A stretch of 64,000 bases of DNA from the NCBI GenBank assembly GCA_963575745.1, contig CAUYUJ010016156.1, positions 51,001-115,000 on the forward strand, in the 5' to 3' direction. The position numbers were made by a program, and so were the translations under genes. Below the pieces are notes generated by a model. It ran no database searches, was not told where the DNA came from, and was given only the letters and a program-made list of their open reading frames with translations. Shown here piece by piece: positions 11,301 to 21,980 of the stretch (positions are counted from its first letter, which is position 1; the number at the start of each line of letters is the position of its first letter). This DNA comes from Prorocentrum cordatum. Its lineage: Eukaryota; Sar; Dinophyceae; Prorocentrales; Prorocentraceae.

Positions 11301-11824
11301 CCTCCCATCCTCGGATGCCTCTGGCCTGCCATGCCACCCCGTGCGCTGGCCTCGCTCAGCGCCACGCGCTATTTTGCTTCAGAGCGCATGGCGCTGTTCT
11401 GTCCCTCGTGCGTATGTAACGCTCGGCGCTGTTACTGTCACTGAACACGTATGCCCCCCATTCACCCTCCTTCGCATGTTTCTTCCCTATGTTGCCATTC
11501 CTGCGGGTTGATGTTTTTGTTGTACCTCTGGGAGCTCATGCCGCTCTGCGAGTCCTTCAACATGTTTGTTTGTAGTGAATGGTCCTACATCTACCTTCCA
11601 TATGCTTCAGAAAAGGGATAGGTACGTCACAGCGTAATTTGTTGCTCCATTCCAAATGACCCTGTCGGCGCTGATGTGGTGCAATGCGCAGTGCAGTGCC
11701 TCCAGCTCCTCCTCTGGGTCCATGACGCTCCAGGTCCGCTCAGCGCTCTTCACGGCGGCAATGTGCCGCCCTGCGTGGCAGACTGCGTCCTGGCCTGAAC
11801 CCAAAAAGGCTCAGCACCCAGGAG
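11301..11824. other. No feature recognised
   Basis: Lower-GC stretch of about 520 bp, with no tandem repeat and no persuasive reading frame. Confidence 0.4.
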
Positions 11825-12265
11825 AAAATGAAGGAGGGGGCGGGGGAATGAGGAGGAGGATGAGGACGAGGAGGAGGAGGAGAAGAAGAAGAAGAAGAAG
11901 AGGGGGGGGAGAGCAGGCGGAGCAACACTGCCACATGAGGGTTCAGAGAACGGCAGAGAGGGACAAACACAGGGTGTGGCGATCGAGAGGGGCAGGATCG
12001 GGGGGTCCTGTATGCGTGGCGCCTGCCTCAGCGGGGGAGGCGGAGAGGCGGAGAAGGAGGAGAAGAGAAGGGAGGAGCAGGAGGAGGGAGGAGGAGGAGG
12101 AGGGAGGAGGAGGAGGAGGAGGAGGAGGAGGAGGAGGAGGAGGAGGAGGAAGAGCAGAAGGGAGGAGGAGGAGGAGGAGGAGGGAGGAGGAGGAGGAGGA
12201 GGAGGGAGGAGGAGGAGGACGAGGAGGAGGAGGAGGAGGAGGAGGGAGGACAGAGACGGGCGTCA
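11825..12265 (+). repeat. (GGA)n microsatellite cluster
   Basis: GGA/GAAGAA-rich tracts at 11830-11910 and 12050-12260, with about 140 bp of ordinary sequence between them. Confidence 0.88.
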
Positions 12266-12429
12266 GGATTGGAGGACTGGCCCTCCCCAGAAGGGAGGTG
12301 GGCCGGTGGCCTCCTGCGTGGTGGCCGCCGCCCCTCTGGAGGGGGGAGGGGGGGGCACGAGCTGGGGGGAGGCAGAAGGCGCAGCCCCGCCACGACCAGA
12401 GGAGGGCCCCAGGCTGCCCTGCCGTGTCA

Positions 12430-12630
12430 GACTCGTTCCTCCTCCTGCTCCTCATCGTCCTCCTCCCTCCTCCTGCGCCTCCTTCTCCTCCTCCTCCTCC
12501 TCCGCCCTCCTCCTCTTCCTCCCTCATCCCTCCTCCCTCCTCCCTCATTCTTCCTGATTCCTCCTCCTCCCTCCTCCTCCTTCTCCTCCTCTTCTTCATT
12601 CCTCCTCGTCTTCCTCCCTCCTCGTCCTCG
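12430..12630 (+). repeat. (TCC)n microsatellite
   Basis: TCC/TCCCTCC triplets, the complementary composition of the preceding (GGA)n cluster about 165 bp upstream. Confidence 0.88.
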
Positions 12631-13014
12631 TCTCTGCGAGCTGGGGCAAGAGCAGCACATATTGAAAAGCCGCCACCCTGAAAGGCGAGGCGCACATTCG
12701 ACTCAGACCTGGGCACGCCGTCACAGAGATGGGGGGCGGCTCCGTCTCGAATTGCGGGGGCAGGGAAACCATGGGTACAATGCCCGACAACAAATATTGT
12801 CCCAAACCAACAGCGGCCGATGTTGGGTAGGCGGCCTTCTGTCTCAAATGAACGCAGGCCGCGGCGGCGCGTAAAGCGAGTCCTGTTCAAAATGAGCAGG
12901 AGCTGCTGTTGAGCATCGTACCCATTCTTTCTGTGCCCATTTCGATCGTGAGAAAAACGCACACACCGTGGGAAAGCACACACACTCTGTGTGTGCGTGT
13001 TGTTTGTTTCTTTT

Positions 13015-13945
13015 TTCCCCACATCGTGCGTGTTTTGTGTGCGTGTGTTTTTTTTGTGTTTGTTTTTTTTTGTGTGGGTTGTTTTTTTTCCCACTGTGTG
13101 CTTTTTTGTGTTATGTTCCCCACTGTGTGTGTGTGTGTCTGTGTGTCTGTGTGTCTGTGTGTCTGTGTGTCTGTGTGTCCGTGTGTCTCTGTGTCTGTGT
13201 GTCTGTGTGTCTGCGTGTCTGTGCGTCTGTTTGTCTCTGTGTCTGTGTTTCTGTGTGTCTGTGTGTCTGTGTGTCTGTGTGTCTGTTTGTCTGTGTGTCT
13301 GTGTGTCTGTGTGTCTGTGTGTCTGTGTGTCTGTGTGTCTGTGTGTCTGTGTGTCTGTGTGTCTGTGTGCCTGTGTGCCTGTGTGCCTGTGTGCCTGTGT
13401 GCCTGTGTGCCTGTGTGCCTGTGTGCCTGTGCCTTTTGTGTGCCTTTTGTGTGTCTGTGTGTCTGTGTGTCTGTGTGTCTGTGTGTCTGTGCGTCTGTGT
13501 GTCTGTGCGTATGTGTGACTGTGTGTCCGTGTGTCTGTGTGTCTGTGGTGTGTCTGTGTGCCGGTGTGCCTGTGTGCCTGTGTGTCTGTGTGTCTGTGTG
13601 TCTGTGTGTCTGTGTGTCTGTGTGTCTGCGTGTCTGTGTGTCTGTGTGTCTGTGCGTCTGTGTGTCTGTGTGTCTGTGTGTCTGTGTGTCTGTGTGTCTG
13701 TGTGTTTGTGTGTCTGTGTGTCTGTGCGTCTGTGTGGCTGTGTGTCTGTGTGCCTGTGTGCCTGTGTGCCTGTGTGCTTGCGTACCTGTGTGCCTGTGTG
13801 CGAGCGTGCCTGTGCGCCTGTATGTCTGTGTGCCTGTGTGCCTGTGTGTCTGTGTGTCTGTGTGCCTGTGTGTCTGTGTGTCTGTGTGTCTGTGTGTCTG
13901 TGTGTCTGTGTGTCTGTGTGTCTGTGTCTGTGTGTCTGTTGACGC
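13015..13945 (+). repeat. (TGTGTCTG)n array
   Basis: About 820 bp of TGTGTC with TGTGCC, TGCGTC and similar variants, preceded by a T-rich/TGTG lead-in. It creates an open minus-strand frame of HTDTQTHR repeats over 400 codons long. I do not regard this as a gene because all three frames stay open in the repeat. Confidence 0.92.
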
Positions 13946-14189
13946 GGGGCCTATAAAAGGCCAAAAGAGCCCACTGAGGGCCCAGTCCCACGTGAGGGGC
14001 CCTGGCCCACAGGGGCCTTCCCAAGACAGGAGGAGGGCGCTTCGGCCCCGAGAGCCATGACGACGTCGGAAAACTCCTGCCTCGAGGGCGCTGCGGCGCC
14101 GAGGCACAGCACGACGCGTCCGAAGCTCTACCCCCGTCTGTAGGGCATCTCCCGTACGAAGGAACATACAGGAGGAAAACTGCGGTACA

Positions 14190-14579
14190 AGCGGGCGCAG
14201 ACTGCACAAAGCACATACTCATGCAAATACAGAAGGCCACACACTCACACACTCGACGCGCGATCACATTCCGAGCAGGAGAACGCTGACAAGCAAACCA
14301 GCGGACGCATCTGCCAAGAACAGCCTCGCGCGTACTCAGAACCCTGAGCAGACCACACTCGAAATCATCCTCGAAGTGGCTGCGCAAGCGGGCACAGACT
14401 GCAACAAGCACGCACACATGCAAATACAGAAGGCCACTCACTCACACCCTCAACGCGCGATCACATTCAGAGCAGGAGAACACGGACAATAAACCAGCGG
14501 ACGCTTCTGCCAAGAACAGCCTCACGCGTACTCTGAACACTGAGAAGTCCTCACTCGAAATCATCTCCGAAGTGGCTGC
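14190..14579 (-). repeat. Tandem duplication (about 197 bp) of a gene's 3' end
   Basis: Two copies start at GCGGGCGCAGACTG (about 14191) and GCGGGCACAGACTG (about 14388). Each holds the final codons of the 14551-15769 gene plus its 3' flank with the shared motif TGCAAATACAGAAGGCCAC. In the outer copy the last codons read HFEDDFE and then TGT (Cys) replaces the stop codon. The duplicated 3' end is therefore read through. Confidence 0.8.
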
Positions 14580-15769
14580 TGCGCTCCAGCCGAGCGCACT
14601 GCTCGGCGAAGCTCGGCGAGCCCTGGGCTAGCCATGCGGCACGCTCGAGGTCGTACTCGGCAGCGCGCTCGCCGCCGTCGGAGAACTCGTCGATGAGGTA
14701 CTGGCCGTGGTCGGGCCCGTAGTCCCTGAAGACCCCTGACACGGAGGAGACGTAGGAACTACAATCGCCGCCCACGGAGCCTTCGACGTCCTCATCGCGC
14801 TCGACGCTTCCGATTCCCCCTCGGAGGAGCGCAGCATAGTGATCTAGCAGGTACTGCGTGACAGCATCGTTGCGCTCGCCGGTGGCGGCAGAGAGGGTCG
14901 CGGAGCACACCGTGCTGTCTGTCCTGGCTCCCCTCGGCGCTCTCGCCCTCGCCGTGCCTGCTGTCGCCCTGCTCTCCAGTTGGGCCTCCCAGGTGCTCCA
15001 GCGGCGGCGGAAGCGCTCCAGCGCCTGCAGCACCGCCCACCTGGGGCCTCTCGGCACGACACGGCACCTGGAGGGCAGCTGCGCCGTCTCCCTCCTGCAC
15101 CACGTCTGCCTTCCAAGCCCCGTCACGGGGAGGGCCAGGCTCTGCCCTGTCAACGGGAGCCGGGGGCCCGCAGTCCAAAGCCGCGAGCACCTCCTCGGCG
15201 GTCTCCTCGCAGCCCAGCTGGCGGCAGGGCACGTACGGCGTGGCCCCGCTCCGCAGCGGCGTGCGCCTCGATCGGAAGGGCTGGGCGCTTGACCGCAGGC
15301 TCGCCCTCGGCTCCGCTGGTCGCCCGAGCTTCACGGCGGGCTCGGCCACGCAGATCTCGAACTGTATCTCCAGCGGCGGCCGCGCCGCCCCTTCACGGCT
15401 GGCACCGCCGTGGGCAGCACCAGCAGGCCTGGGAGCTGCTCCCAGGCGGGGCCCGCGCTCGGCCTTGCGCCATGCGGCCGGCTCCGCTCCGGCCGGCGGG
15501 CAGGAAGCGGCGTGCCAGGCCACGTTGCGCCGCCGCCTGGCTGCTGGGGCCTCGGGTCTGCCGGCGACGCGGGCCGCCAGGACAGGCCTCGCGATCGCCT
15601 CCCGCCGCAGCACCTCGGGGTCCCCCTCGCTGTCGACCTTCGCCTCGAGCAGCTCGCGGAGCCTTGCGGCCTCGCCCCGGGCCTCAGCCAGCTCGCGCGT
15701 CAGCCGCTGCACAAGGCGGTCTGCAGCGAAGCGGGCACCAGCCACCCCGCGCAGACTCTCCCGCGCCAT
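14551..15769 (-). CDS. Spliced-leader-tagged retrogene, unknown function, frameshifted
   Basis: The ATG lies 25 nt downstream of a spliced-leader relic (15795-15816), and no intron is evident. This is the signature of a trans-spliced mRNA copied back into the genome, a process established in dinoflagellates. Residues about 19-48 (LTRELAEARGEAARLRELLE) look like a coiled coil. The middle is rich in Ala, Arg and Pro. The reading frame changes near 15045-15070, where CGGCAC is duplicated (CGGCACGACACGGCAC). Downstream of that the other frame carries a protein-like C-terminus ending FAEQCARLERSSHFGDDFE before TGA. The frameshift could be a real lesion or a sequence error. I do not recognise the family. 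Both sides are bordered by (TGTGTC)n tracts, and the 3' end is duplicated. Coding is likely but unproven. Confidence 0.5.
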
Positions 15770-15794
15770 CTTGCCCGAGCGCGCCCAGGCACGG

Positions 15795-15816
15795 CTTGAG
15801 CCAACATGGCTACGGA
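15795..15816 (-). other. Dinoflagellate spliced-leader (DinoSL) relic
   Basis: On the minus strand it reads CCGTAGCCATGTTGGCTCAA plus a final G, preceded by T. It matches the 22-nt dinoflagellate spliced leader at every position but one (a T is now G). In dinoflagellates the leader is added to mRNAs by trans-splicing from a separate RNA, so a genomic copy abutting an ATG implies reinsertion of a cDNA. The substitution creates an ATG inside the leader, out of frame with the main start. Confidence 0.9.
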
Positions 15817-15819
15817 TGT

Positions 15820-15995
15820 GTCAATGTGTCTGTGTGTCTGTGTGTCTGTGTGTCTGTGTGTCTGTGTGTCTGTGTGTGTGTCTGTGTGTCTGTGTGTCTG
15901 TGTTGTGTGTGTCTGTGTGTGTTGTGTGTGTGTTGTGTGTGTATTGTGTGTTTTTTGTTCCCACTGTGTGTGTTTGTGTGTGTGTGTTTTCCCGT
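15820..15995 (+). repeat. (TGTGTCTG)n tract
   Basis: A short copy of the 13.0-13.9 kb repeat, with the same TTTTTTGT / CCCACTGTGTGTG flank. It begins 4 bp beyond the spliced-leader relic. Confidence 0.9.
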
Positions 15996-16171
15996 GTAGC
16001 GACCAGAAGATGTGAAAGTGCACCCGCTGCCCCGAGTGAGGGGCGGTTCCTTCCTCAAACTGGGACTCCAGCTCGAGACCTCCGCCGAACGGAGTGACAG
16101 GGAGCGTGCGGCGTCGCCACAGACACTTGCACGGACGGGGGCGATACACCTCCCTGACTGTAAGTCATGCT

Positions 16172-16348
16172 GGGTAGTTGAAGCCAATCTGGCGCCAATC
16201 TGGCAGGCCCAATCTGGCAAACAGGGGCAATCTGACAAGGGAGCCAACGCGAATCCAGTCTGGCGAATAACCCCAATCCTCCAGCTTGGCCAGGCCAGAT
16301 TGGCCCTTGGGGCCCAATCCAATCTGACAGTCTGGCCTTCGACTACCC
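16172..16348. mobile_element. Miniature inverted-repeat element family B (177 bp), intact
   Basis: Starts GGGTAGTTGAAGCCAATCTG and ends GGCCTTCGACTACCC. It is flanked by a perfect 9-bp target-site duplication AGTCATGCT (16163-16171 and 16349-16357). Very similar along its length to 3916-4092, so movement was probably fairly recent. No protein is encoded, so it must have used a transposase from elsewhere. Confidence 0.93.
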
Positions 16349-16754
16349 AGTCATGCTACCCCGTCGCACGCCTCGTAACTCGTGTGAAGGATGCAGGGCT
16401 CCTTGGTTTACTATGGTCCCCTCCCTCCTCCTCCCTCTCCTCGTCTTCCTCCCGCTGCCCAGCAGAAACCAATAACTCCATTCCGCGCGGACCTTCGAAA
16501 GTTTATGCATAGTATGCTGCTGCTTCTTCGGGCTACTCCCCACCATTCCCCTCCTCCCCGATCCCCCATTCCCCTCCTCGTCCCCTCCTCAGCCTTGCTC
16601 TGCAATGTGGTGATCCGCCACCGTGCCCCACGGCACGTTGAGGCGTCGGAGAATGCCCAAATCTGGCTGGTAGGGTTGATTGGAATTCTAATGCGGATCC
16701 GCCCCTCGCTGCACCAGCAGACTCCTGCGTGCATCGCCCCTCCTTTCCGAGGCC

Positions 16755-16985
16755 ACTTCCCCCGTGCCCGCTCGAGGATAGTGCACGTCAGCGTGGCAGC
16801 AAATGAATAATCTCCCATTCCACGCTTGCCCGCTCGAGGATGATGCACTTCCCGCATGGCGCCTAAAGCCTGAACCCTCACTCCACGCGTGCCCGCTCGT
16901 AGGATTGCGTACTTCCCGTATGGCTGCTATCTCCTAGACCCCTCATGTCACGCGCACCCGCTCGAGGATCGTGCGCGTCCCGTAG
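16755..16985 (+). repeat. Tandem repeat, about 64-bp unit, 4 copies
   Basis: The motif TGCCCGCTCGAGGAT or a close variant recurs near 16765, 16827, 16890 and 16956, each followed by a CACTTCCCG-type segment. Confidence 0.75.
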
Positions 16986-16999
16986 TCCCACGCGCTGCC

Positions 17000-17300
17000 C
17001 CCAAACGCACCGATTTTCCAAGACGGCCCGTGCAGGCAACCAAGGACACCAGGATGGCCCAAGATGCCTCGAAGGCGGCCGAAGATGGCCCCAAGGAAGC
17101 CTCGAAGACGGCCAAAGTGGTTCCCTTAGACCCCTAAGACGGCGCCACGAGGCCCCCCAGACACCGACCATACGGGCAAGAGAGCCAACAGACGACCCAA
17201 GAGAATCCGAAGCCGGCGTAACAGGGCTCCAAGACGGCCCAAGAGGGCCCCAAGGGAACCCCAAGACTGCCCCACACGAGGCGAAGACAGCCCCAGAACA
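17000..17300 (-). repeat. Degenerate CCAAGACGGCC repeat (minus orientation)
   Basis: Short motifs AAGATGGCCC, CCAAGACGGCC and CCCCAAG recur irregularly every 15-30 bp. This is the reverse complement of the CTTGGGGCC-type sequence that fills much of 28-54 kb. Confidence 0.55.
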
Positions 17301-17319
17301 GTCCAAACGAGTATCACTA

Positions 17320-17501
17320 TCATCATCATCAGCATCAGCACCATCGCCATCAGCAGCAGCATCAGCATCAGCATGAGCATGAGCATCAGCATCATAGTCA
17401 TCATCTTCATCACCATCAAAATCATCACCATCGTCATCGTTACCTTCATCATCACCAACACAATCAGCAATCGCAACATCCTCGTCAGCATCCTAATGAC
17501 C

Positions 17502-17543
<42 letters not shown>

Positions 17544-17915
17544 GATCAGCATTATCATCGTAATCGTCATCGTCATCATCATAATCACCATTATCACCAT
17601 GACCAACAGCGTCATCGTCATCGTCATCGGAATCGTCATTATCAGTATCACAATCATTACCACAAGCAGCATCACCATCACCATCATTATCATCATCATC
17701 ATCATCATCAGCATGATCATCATCATCACCATTATCAGCACCATCCCCATCATCATAAGCATCACCATCACCATCGTCGTCGTCATCGTCATCATCATCA
17801 CCATCACCTTCACCATCACCATTACCATCATCATCATCATTATCATCATCAGCGCAATCGTGATCCACATCCTCATCCTCATCCTCCTCCTCCTCCTCCT
17901 CATCATCATCATCAC
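17320..17915 (+). repeat. (CAT)n microsatellite
   Basis: ATC triplets with many single-base variants, ending in a TCC block. Its His, Ile and Asp frames are artefacts. Confidence 0.92.
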
Positions 17916-18234
17916 TGTGAGGCGGCCAGAGGGTCTGAACTGGTTGGGGCTCTGGAAATTTGGTCAGCATGCAGGGATGAAGCCGAATCCGCTCGAAATC
18001 CGCCCCCAGAGCACTCCCCAGGCACATCTGGTGCAATTCTTCGCCCAAGAACTGTTTCTGACGGTCCCAGTCAAGCACCGTCGCAGCGAGTTGCTTGAAC
18101 CGACAGCGCGTTCCGGCAACCTGGGACCCGAAATTGGCCCCCGAAGGCCGAGAAAGCCAAAAAAGAACCTGCCCGCCCTTCCTGCTGGCCGGAATCAGCG
18201 ACGGGCCACCTCAGAACCACAGCCGACTCCAAAT

Positions 18235-18237
18235 CAC

Positions 18238-18287
<50 letters not shown>

Positions 18288-18705
18288 GCATCAGCATCAG
18301 CATCAGCATCAGCATCAGCAGCATCATCATCATCATCATCATCAGCAGCATCATCAGCAGCAATATCAGCATCGTCATCATCGCCATCACCATTACCACC
18401 ATCATCATCATCATCATCACCAGCATCATCCTGATCATCATCATCATAATCATCATCATCAGCATCATCATCAGCATCACCATCAATATAATCATCATCA
18501 TCAGCACCAACAGCATCAGCATCATCACCATCACCATCACCATCACCATCACCATCATCATCATCATCATCATCATCACCATCACCATCACCATCACCAT
18601 CACCATCACCATCACCATCACCATCATTATCATCACCATCATCGTCATCATCATCAGCATCATCATCATCACCCCCATCATTATCATAACCCTCATCATT
18701 CTTAT
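18235..18705 (+). repeat. (CAT)n microsatellite
   Basis: CAT triplets with internal (CAGCAT) and (CACCAT) sub-arrays, about 470 bp long. Confidence 0.93.
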
Positions 18706-18839
18706 CACTGCCCTCCCAAGCCTGGAGACACGAGGTGTCACAGGTGACGGCCTCCCGTGCACCCTCGCACAGCCGCCACCCAGAATGGTGGGCTGGCACC
18801 GATATTCAGCCGCCGCAGGCAACTGGATATACAACGCTG

Positions 18840-18970
18840 GACTACGCAATGCCATGCCATGCAATGGCATGCCATGCAAGGTTGTGTTATGTACCGCTAT
18901 GCGATGCCTTGCCGTGCGCTGGAATGCTATGACGTAATGTACTTTACCACGCGATGCTATGCCATCAGAT
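18840..18970 (+). repeat. ATGCC-rich degenerate repeat
   Basis: Motifs GCCATGCAATGGCATGCC and GCGATGCC recur. A similar ATGGCATAGC-rich patch is at 57315-57400. Confidence 0.6.
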
Positions 18971-19540
18971 GCATCGCGTTTCCTTCTGGGTTCGTTGTCC
19001 TCTCCGACCGCCGACTGTGCGAAGAAAGGGGGGGGCTCTACGCAGTGGCAGGGGATGGGAGGGCGGGGTAGGACGTCAGACATGACGCGAGCGCCTCTAG
19101 CTTGCCTCCCCCCCTCGTCCTCCCCCCTCCCCCCCTCCCCTGGGGAAACCAACACGTACCGATACCGCTACTCCCCAGACCTCTCCCGGGGTGCGTCCTG
19201 ACCAGAAGCCCGAGGCGCATCCAGCGCTGGCGACGAGGGCCTCCCAGAGGGCCCGCAGAGGCGAGAACGAGGCAAGGGCAGCGGCATCGGCACCTCTTCC
19301 TCCACCTGTGAAGGAGCCCTGGGACACAGGAATACGCCGGCCCCCTTGTGGGGCCACAAGGCTGTAGGCCGAAGGTTCGCAGTTCCCTGTGCCCGTTGCA
19401 GCTTCCAGTTTCCACTGTTACAGTTCTGCTTCTTGCTGCTTACTGTTCTTTATTGATGGACCGCGCGAAGGGGGGGAGGTCCAAACGGGCAGGTTTAGCA
19501 CGCCCTGAGCGTGTTGTCTGAATTGCTGGAGTGGGTAAAC
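18971..19540. other. No feature recognised
   Basis: Mixed sequence between a microsatellite and the 73-bp array. No convincing frame, RNA or element end. Confidence 0.4.
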
Positions 19541-20375
19541 ATTGACACCCCTTACGCAGATTGGCGGGGTCAGGGTCCAAAAACACATGGGATTTGCCAC
19601 ATTTTTGAAATTCGGCGGCACCCCTCACGCAGATCGGCGGGGTCAGGATTTAAAAACAATTGGGATTTGCCACATTTCTAAAATTTGCTGGCACCCCTCA
19701 CGCAGGGTCAGGGTCCGAAAACACAAGGGATTCGCCACATTGCTAACATTCGGTAGCATCCCTCACGCAGATTGGCGGGGTCAGGGTGCAAAAACACAAG
19801 GGACTTGCCACACTTCTGAACTTCGATGGCACCCCTCACGCAGATCGGCGGGGTCAGGGTCCAAAAACACACGGGATTTGCCACACTTTTGAAATTCGAT
19901 GGCACCCCTCACGCAGATCGGCGGGGTCAGGATCCAAACACACAAGGGATTTGCCACATGTCTGAAATCCGATGGCTCCCCTCACACAGATCGGCGGGGT
20001 CAGGGTTCGAAAACCCAAGGGATTTGCCACATTTCTGAAATCCGATAACACCCCTCACGCAGATCGGAGGGGTCAGGGTCCCACAACACATGGGATTTGC
20101 TACATTTCTAAAAATTCAGTGGCACCCCTCACGCAGATCGGAGGGGGTCAGGGTCCGAAAACCGAGGGGGATCCTCAACATTTCTGAAATTCGGTAACAC
20201 CCCTCACACGGATCGACAGGGTCAGGGTCCACATGGGATTTGTTACATTTCTAAAACTCGGCGGCACCCCTCACGCAGATCGGCGGGGTCAGGGTCCAAA
20301 AACACAGGGGATTTGCCACATTTCTGACATTCTGTGGCACCCCTCACGCAGATCCGTAGGGTCAGGGTCGGAAAA
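19541..20375 (+). repeat. Tandem array, about 73-bp unit, 11-12 copies
   Basis: Each unit contains CACCCCTCACGCAGATCGGC, then GGGTCAGGGTCC, then GGGATTTGCCACATTTCTGA. Unit length varies slightly from indels, including one shortened unit near 19700, so no frame persists. Confidence 0.92.
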
Positions 20376-20471
20376 CAAACAGGTCCCGACACTGCTTCAC
20401 GGCGGCGCCCAGACCTTATGATTTAGCTTTTGCATCTCCCATTATCCGAGACAGTGGGCCGGCGGCATGGG

Positions 20472-20630
20472 GCGAAGCCCTTACGGATAAATACGCACAA
20501 ATAACAGGAACCCCCTATATTTTCCCGCATGTTCTGGGTTTGTGCTTCCCCCCCGCACTTCCCACAATTTCCCCATATTTTCTCTTGGGAACCGACGATT
20601 CATTGTGTCTGTGTGTCTTGTTCCCTCCTG
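20472..20630 (+). mobile_element. Dispersed element family I, left end decayed
   Basis: Shares ATTTTCCCGCATGTTCTGGG, TTCCCCCCCGCACTTCCCA and TTGTGTCTGTGTGT with copies at 34927, 36935, 40511 and 63957. Confidence 0.7.
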
Positions 20631-20834
20631 ATCCTGCTCCCCGCCCGCGCCGCCCCTCCGCACAGGGCGACGAGCAGCCAGAGCCCGGCGACGACCCCGA
20701 AGTCCTGCAGCGGGTTCGGGGGCTTGCCCGTGTGCGAGCACCTCGGCGGCGCGCCCCCCCGCTGCGCGGCGCCCTGCCGGCGCCGCGGGCCCCACCAGCG
20801 GCCGGCTTTCGTGTTCGGGGGCGTCCAGGATGAA

Positions 20835-20979
20835 GTCGGGCGTGTCCCCCTACAGGGGGATTTTTGACAAAACAATACTCGAAGCAATACAAAATAGTCA
20901 AAAAGTATTTGAAAATAGTCCCCCGACTATGCTTGGACTATTTTTGAATATTCCTCCTGTAGAGGCACGGGCCCGACTG
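20835..20979. mobile_element. Miniature inverted-repeat element family A
   Basis: Left end AAGTCGGGCGTGTCCCCCTA, right end CTGTAGAGGCACGGGCCCGA. The interior is AT-richer than its surroundings. No clear target duplication; the right side abuts a family J element. Confidence 0.75.
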
Positions 20980-21172
20980 GGGTATCCAAGAGGAGGGTGT
21001 CCAAGTGGAGGGGTGCAAATCATGGCCCGAGGCATGTGCGCGGACCTGGGGGGGGGTCCAGGGAACGCATTGAAATGAGAAGAGGGGCCATGGAACCTGG
21101 GGAGATATCATGGCCCCCGCCATGATCTCCCCCCCCCCCCGTGGTCCTCACCCCCCTTTTGGCCGCCCCCGA
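20980..21172. mobile_element. Dispersed element family J
   Basis: Shares GTGCAAATCATGGCCCGAGG, AGAAGAGGGGCCATGGAA and terminal TTTTGGCCGCCCCCGA with copies at 41174-41373 and 56546-56730. The left end is replaced by the family A element. Confidence 0.75.
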
Positions 21173-21419
21173 CTTGTGTGAGAAAGACTTCTCGTCTTGG
21201 GAGGAAAGGGCTTGGCAGATACAGGGCCCGACTGTGGAAGAAGCACCTTCGACACACTCGGCAATATTGCCGAGGTGATCATGTCTCCCAGCCCCATCCT
21301 CCCAACCCGACGGTCTTCTTCCTGATGTCGCGGGCGAAACAGCCAAGACATCAATCGTTGCTTTACACAAAAACCACGTTCGAATAAAACCGCCCAGACA
21401 TCCGACGCAAATTCCAACA

Positions 21420-21586
21420 TCTAGACGGAAATGGTTCGCCGCTTGCGGTTTCTATCGGGAACCTCGCCGGGCCCCAAGACTGTCAAACATACGACGCAAG
21501 GCGCAAACCCGTCCTCGTAGTGAGTCGAGACTTCCGGGGCCCGTCTTGATAAACATCAGAACTTCGGATCTCTGGGAAACGTACAT
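21420..21586 (-). repeat. Dispersed mosaic repeat copy
   Basis: GGGCCCGTCTTGATAAACAT and AACTTCGGATCTCTGGGAAA match the 4385-4475 and 5620-5705 blocks. Confidence 0.55.
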
Positions 21587-21855
21587 GTAGGTCGGGCATG
21601 TCCTCGTACAGGCGGCTTTGGGGCGAAATTTGAAAAATGGTCCAAGAGAACTCAAAAATAGTCATCCTCCTGTAGAGGGACAAGCCTGTAGAGGGACCAT
21701 TGTTGTATTGTTGTTTGTACTATGTTTGTATGTTGTACTATTTTTGAACATCCCTCCTCCGATTGGTTCTATTTTGATCTATTCTGGTCTATTCAAAATA
21801 GTCGCCTCCCCTGTACTACTTTTGAACATTCCTCCTGTAGAGGGACAGGCCCGAC
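21587..21855. mobile_element. Family A element, composite
   Basis: Starts TGTAGGTCGGGCATGTCCTC and ends TGTAGAGGGACAGGCCCGAC. An extra internal copy of the right end (CCTCCTGTAGAGGGACAA) at 21666-21687 suggests nesting or partial duplication. Confidence 0.65.
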
Positions 21856-21980
21856 TTCACCGTATATCTTGTCTCCTTCGCGATCGGCAGGCCCGTCCCG
21901 GCGGGGCGCAGTTCTGACAGCCCCTCGGTGGCCAGGCGTCGGGGCACGCATCCACTGCCCCGCCGCCCCGGGGCAGGCTC

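Noticed and set aside
11943-14441. 832-codon minus-strand open frame of HTDTQTHR repeats
   Set aside because: It is the translation of a (TGTGTC)n tract joined to flanking sequence and (GGA)n DNA. All frames remain open in that repeat, and nothing in it resembles a protein family.
15680-16322. Family B and (TGTGTC)n frames overlapping the retrogene on the plus strand
   Set aside because: They are shadows of the minus-strand gene and of repeat sequence.
19541-20375. Possible CRISPR array (regular 73-bp spacing)
   Set aside because: The whole unit is repeated with no unique spacers, and the context is eukaryotic. The same applies to the 39.2- and 52.2-kb arrays.
20600-20830. Candidate Cys/Pro-rich exon between family I and family A elements
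   Set aside because: GC-rich sequence open on both strands with no recognisable domain or splice signals.
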